Assembly (NCBI RefSeq): GCF_003026215.1
Contig: NZ_PYOC01000002.1
Coordinates: 310,001 to 374,000 of the forward strand
Direction of reading: 5' to 3'
Source: Photobacterium indicum
GTDB taxonomy: Bacteria; Pseudomonadota; Gammaproteobacteria; Enterobacterales; Vibrionaceae
DNA length: 64,000 nucleotides
Shown: positions 61,291 to 64,000 of the stretch, one piece after another
How the letters are laid out: the number at the start of each line of letters is the position of its first letter
Numbering within the stretch: the stretch's first letter is position 1
Program-made: the position numbers and the translations under genes
The notes under the pieces: generated by a model
Databases searched by the model: none
What the model was told of the DNA's origin: nothing
Seen by the model: only the letters and a program-made list of their open reading frames with translations

Positions 61291-63339
61291 CTACTTCCAC
61301 ATGATAATTGTTGATGTAAGTTTTGCCTCTTGGCATTGACGCTGCTGCTTCTTAGTCATTACCATGATTCTAATACGCGCAAGCACAGCCATAGCACCAC
61401 CCAACATCATCAACAAACTACCGATCCATAACCAACGAACATAAGGCTTATATTGAATACGCACGGCGTAATCTGTCTTATTGATTTTGTCACCCAGCGT
61501 TATATAAATATCACCTTTCCAAAACCAATGAATACCTGGCTCACTCATGTTCATTGTTCGCACCGTGTAATGCCGACGCTGTGGCTTAATAAAACCTATA
61601 TTTTCAGCATCATTCTCAACACCATTAATCCGTGTTACTGCAATATTGGCTTGTTCAGCCGTGTAATTAGGGCCAATTAATAATTCCGTTTCTTGGTAAT
61701 CAAACTGGTAATCACCCAGAACTAATTGGCTACCCGGCCCCATTCTATTATTGGTTTCTTCAACGTAATAACTGACTAACGTTGCCCCCACAAGCGCAAC
61801 AGCCACACCAATATGCGCGGTCACCATCGCGAACTGGCGGCAAAACTGACTATCAAACCGCCAATTTTTACGCGACTTTTGATCGAAATAAAGCGCCTGT
61901 AAGGACGTTAGCGTAACCCACAATGCCATGATAAAGGCAACGCAGACTACAAGGTTAATGCCTCGTTCAAACATCACCGAGAGTGCAACACCAATGACCA
62001 CAGAAGCAGAAAAAGGGGCAATAACACGCATGATGAAATTATCTGATGTCGCATTCTTCCATTTTATCAATGGTGCTAAGCCCATGAAAGCAAAAATCAC
62101 GAAACTTAATGGCACGAACAAGCTATTAAAATACGGGGCTCCTACTGAAATATTTCCTAACCCAAATGCTTGGAATATCATTGGATAAAACGTGCCAAGT
62201 AAAATAGTAAGCGTCGCAACAGCAAACAAACTATTTCCCGCCAAGAACGCAGCTTCACGCGATAAGAATCCAAACCGTACGGGTTTAATATATTGACCGC
62301 CCCTTAAAGCAAACAACGCCAAAGAACTCAATAGCACCACGCCTAGAATACTTAGCAATGCAACACCACGGGTTGGATCTACAGCAAACGCGTGCACAGA
62401 AGTTAGTACGCCTGAACGAACGATAAATGTGCCGAGTAAACTTAACGAGAAGGTAAAGATCGATAGCAGTAACGTCCAACTGGTTAACGCATTTCGCTTT
62501 TCAGTCATTATTAAAGAATGCAGTAAAGCGGTACCCGTTAACCAAGGCATTAAAGAGGCATTTTCGACAGGATCCCAAAACCACCAACCTCCCCAACCCA
62601 GTTCATAGTATGCCCACCAAGAACCCAGTGAAATACCACCGGTTAGAAACACCCACGCCGCTAATGCCCAAGGGCGACTCCAGCCCGCCCAAGGCAGTTC
62701 AGATGATCCCGACGTTGTTAACGCAGCAATGGCAAATGCGAAACTCACCGCAAAGCCGACATAACCAAGATACAGCATAGGAGGATGAAAAATTAGCCCC
62801 ACATCTTGCAACATTGGGTTTAAATCTCGCCCTTCCATCGGTATTGGCAATAAACGTAAAAAAGGATTCGAGGTAAATAAAGTAAACAAACTAAATGCGG
62901 CAATTAGCAAAGAAAGAACAACCAATACCCGCCCGATAAAAGCTTCATGCTGCACTTGTTTTTCTGGTTGATTAACGCCAGAAGGAGCTTTGTACTGATA
63001 GACAAATGCAACAGCAGCGCTCCAACCTGCAAGTGAAAATAACCAAAATAGAAATGACCCTTCATGTCCGCCCCATACGGCGGCAATTTTAAACACTTGA
63101 GGAAGCTGTGAATTAGAATGATGCGCGATATACGCAACCGAAAAATCATCAACCGCAAAGCTGTAGCCAAGTAATACGATAGAAGATGAAATAGCGAAAA
63201 AAGCACCATAGCTTAACGGCCACGCATAGCGGATAAGATATGGGTCTTTTTTGATAAGGCCATACAAAGGGATCGTTCCGCCTAGTACCGCAAATACACA
63301 CCCAAGTATTAATGCGTAATGTCCAACTTCAGGGATCAT
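61291..63339 (-). CDS. nrfE: Haem lyase subunit, CcmF/NrfE type
   Basis: Protein of 682 residues from ATG 63339 with AAAGGA upstream; the longer frame has no ribosome site. Many membrane helices and the tryptophan-rich WGGWWFWDPVENASLMPWL (the haem-binding WWD motif). With NrfF it attaches haem to the special site of nitrite reductase NrfA. It follows nrfD after a hairpin. Confidence 0.88.
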   Translation of the reverse strand: MIPEVGHYALILGCVFAVLGGTIPLYGLIKKDPYLIRYAWPLSYGAFFAISSSIVLLGYSFAVDDFSVAYIAHHSNSQLPQVFKIAAVWGGHEGSFLFWLFSLAGWSAAVAFVYQYKAPSGVNQPEKQVQHEAFIGRVLVVLSLLIAAFSLFTLFTSNPFLRLLPIPMEGRDLNPMLQDVGLIFHPPMLYLGYVGFAVSFAFAIAALTTSGSSELPWAGWSRPWALAAWVFLTGGISLGSWWAYYELGWGGWWFWDPVENASLMPWLTGTALLHSLIMTEKRNALTSWTLLLSIFTFSLSLLGTFIVRSGVLTSVHAFAVDPTRGVALLSILGVVLLSSLALFALRGGQYIKPVRFGFLSREAAFLAGNSLFAVATLTILLGTFYPMIFQAFGLGNISVGAPYFNSLFVPLSFVIFAFMGLAPLIKWKNATSDNFIMRVIAPFSASVVIGVALSVMFERGINLVVCVAFIMALWVTLTSLQALYFDQKSRKNWRFDSQFCRQFAMVTAHIGVAVALVGATLVSYYVEETNNRMGPGSQLVLGDYQFDYQETELLIGPNYTAEQANIAVTRINGVENDAENIGFIKPQRRHYTVRTMNMSEPGIHWFWKGDIYITLGDKINKTDYAVRIQYKPYVRWLWIGSLLMMLGGAMAVLARIRIMVMTKKQQRQCQEAKLTSTIIMWK

Positions 63340-63452
63340 TAAATTTCCTTTTTTTATGCTATAGAAGTACCAGGTGTATTCACTCACCATCATCTAGTAA
63401 CACATTGCTACCCGCTTTGCATTTGATCAATAACTACGGAATTTAAACAAAA

Positions 63453-63479
63453 AAATCGCCACAAATTGTGTGGCGATTT
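63453..63479 (-). terminator. Hairpin between nrfD and nrfE
   Basis: AAATCGCCACA (63453-63463), loop of 5, TGTGGCGATTT (63469-63479), 11 perfect pairs with an A-run to the left that becomes a U-tail on the minus strand. It would lower nrfE expression relative to the structural nrf genes. Confidence 0.75.
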
Positions 63480-63499
63480 AGATTTAGTAATGCTTAATA

Positions 63500-64000
63500 T
63501 TAAACCAGTGTCATTTGCCCAGCGTATAAAATAAAGGTACGTAACATCAACACACCAATAAGACTGAGAGTAGTCACTAGCATGATAAAGGCTTTATTGT
63601 GTTTAACACCGTCTGAACTAACGGCATTCAAACCCAACGGCACCAACATGCCTAACCCTATTACCCCATACCAAAACCACGATGCCCAAAAGCCTCCGCC
63701 AATCGCTGCCATAACCGCCGCTTCTCTTTGTCCACCACCGAAGTAAAGACCAGAAAAGAATGCAAAAAGAACAAACAATTCGAACACCACAACCGGACGT
63801 TCAAACTTGTGAATCCATTTAACACTGGCGCTATGCGCTGATTCTTTGAAACCAATAATGCCAAATAGCAAACAAGCAGCTGCTCCCGACGATAAACTCG
63901 AGAACAAAAAGAGTATTGGCAATACAGGGTTATTCAACAATGGGTAGGTTTTTAGTGCTGATAATAAGAAGCCAGTATAAGCCGCTAACATTACCGCTAA
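63500..64000 (-). CDS. nrfD: NrfD-like membrane subunit (5' end beyond window)
   Basis: The frame is open to the window edge, about 167 residues seen, so this is only the C-terminal half. Membrane helices with LFLFSSLSSGAAACLLFGII and FWYGVIGLGMLVPLGLN match NrfD, the quinol-oxidising membrane subunit of the formate-dependent nitrite reductase. The start and nrfABC should lie right of the window. Confidence 0.85.
   Translation of the reverse strand, partial: LAVMLAAYTGFLLSALKTYPLLNNPVLPILFLFSSLSSGAAACLLFGIIGFKESAHSASVKWIHKFERPVVVFELFVLFAFFSGLYFGGGQREAAVMAAIGGGFWASWFWYGVIGLGMLVPLGLNAVSSDGVKHNKAFIMLVTTLSLIGVLMLRTFILYAGQMTLV

Noticed and set aside
1..64000. CRISPR array
   Set aside because: No regularly spaced direct repeats with unique spacers were seen; the iterons and attC sites have different structure.

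Overview
The window looks like the chromosome of a marine gammaproteobacterium of the Vibrionaceae, most likely Photobacterium (inference). The reasons are an AT-rich host sequence, typical Vibrionaceae neighbours (DUF2947, DUF3012 and YggN proteins, PldA, an nrf cytochrome-maturation cluster) and attC sites of the Vibrio chromosomal-integron type. No species marker gene is present, so the genus is not certain.

Region 1, positions 1 to about 25,410, is the right-hand part of an integrated tailed-phage genome; its head and tail genes must lie left of position 1. Read from the integrase leftwards it carries integrase and excisionase (23.9-25.4 kb), small regulators and a CI/Cro-like switch (21.5-23.9 kb), replication genes (O-like protein with internal iterons, and a DnaB helicase, 19.0-21.3 kb), a lysis module (holin, amidase and a small membrane protein, 9.0-10.3 kb), then HNH nuclease and terminase (1-2.4 kb). 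The integrase ends 4 bp before ygiQ, so the phage sits at the 5' end of ygiQ.

Four accessory blocks interrupt the phage genes. (a) 2.8-4.4 kb holds plus-strand cargo genes: a lipoprotein, a membrane protein and an outer-membrane beta-barrel. (b) 4.76-8.06 kb is a three-gene operon of nuclease, middle component and ABC ATPase, an ABC-3C type conflict system. (c) 10.95-13.5 kb is a zinc-hook SMC/Rad50-like ATPase with a possible HEPN-like C-terminus. (d) 14.1-18.97 kb is an array of integron gene cassettes without an integron integrase. It has five single-gene cassettes (DUF2971, SIR2, an unknown small protein, TIR, AbiC-like membrane protein), each followed by an attC site; the last attC is cut off exactly at the dnaB stop codon. 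An integron cassette array carrying defence-type genes inside a prophage is the most unusual thing in the window.

Region 2, 25.4-64 kb, is ordinary chromosome. It contains ygiQ, pldA, yggN, a NYN-domain protein, a cation efflux protein with a divergent LysR regulator, aqpZ, ydiJ, a Nudix-PAP2 fusion, a secreted alpha-amylase, a pirin and an acyl-CoA synthetase. A pxpABC operon with an adjacent gamma-glutamylcyclotransferase forms a plausible 5-oxoproline production and recovery unit. A tRNA operon (Cys, Gly, Leu, Gly) is followed by a decayed fifth tRNA. Beyond it are a sodium:alanine/glycine-type symporter with a structured leader, kdgK, a cyclophilin, an alkylsulfatase and the nrfD-nrfE-dsbE-nrfF cytochrome-maturation genes, with nrfD cut by the window end.
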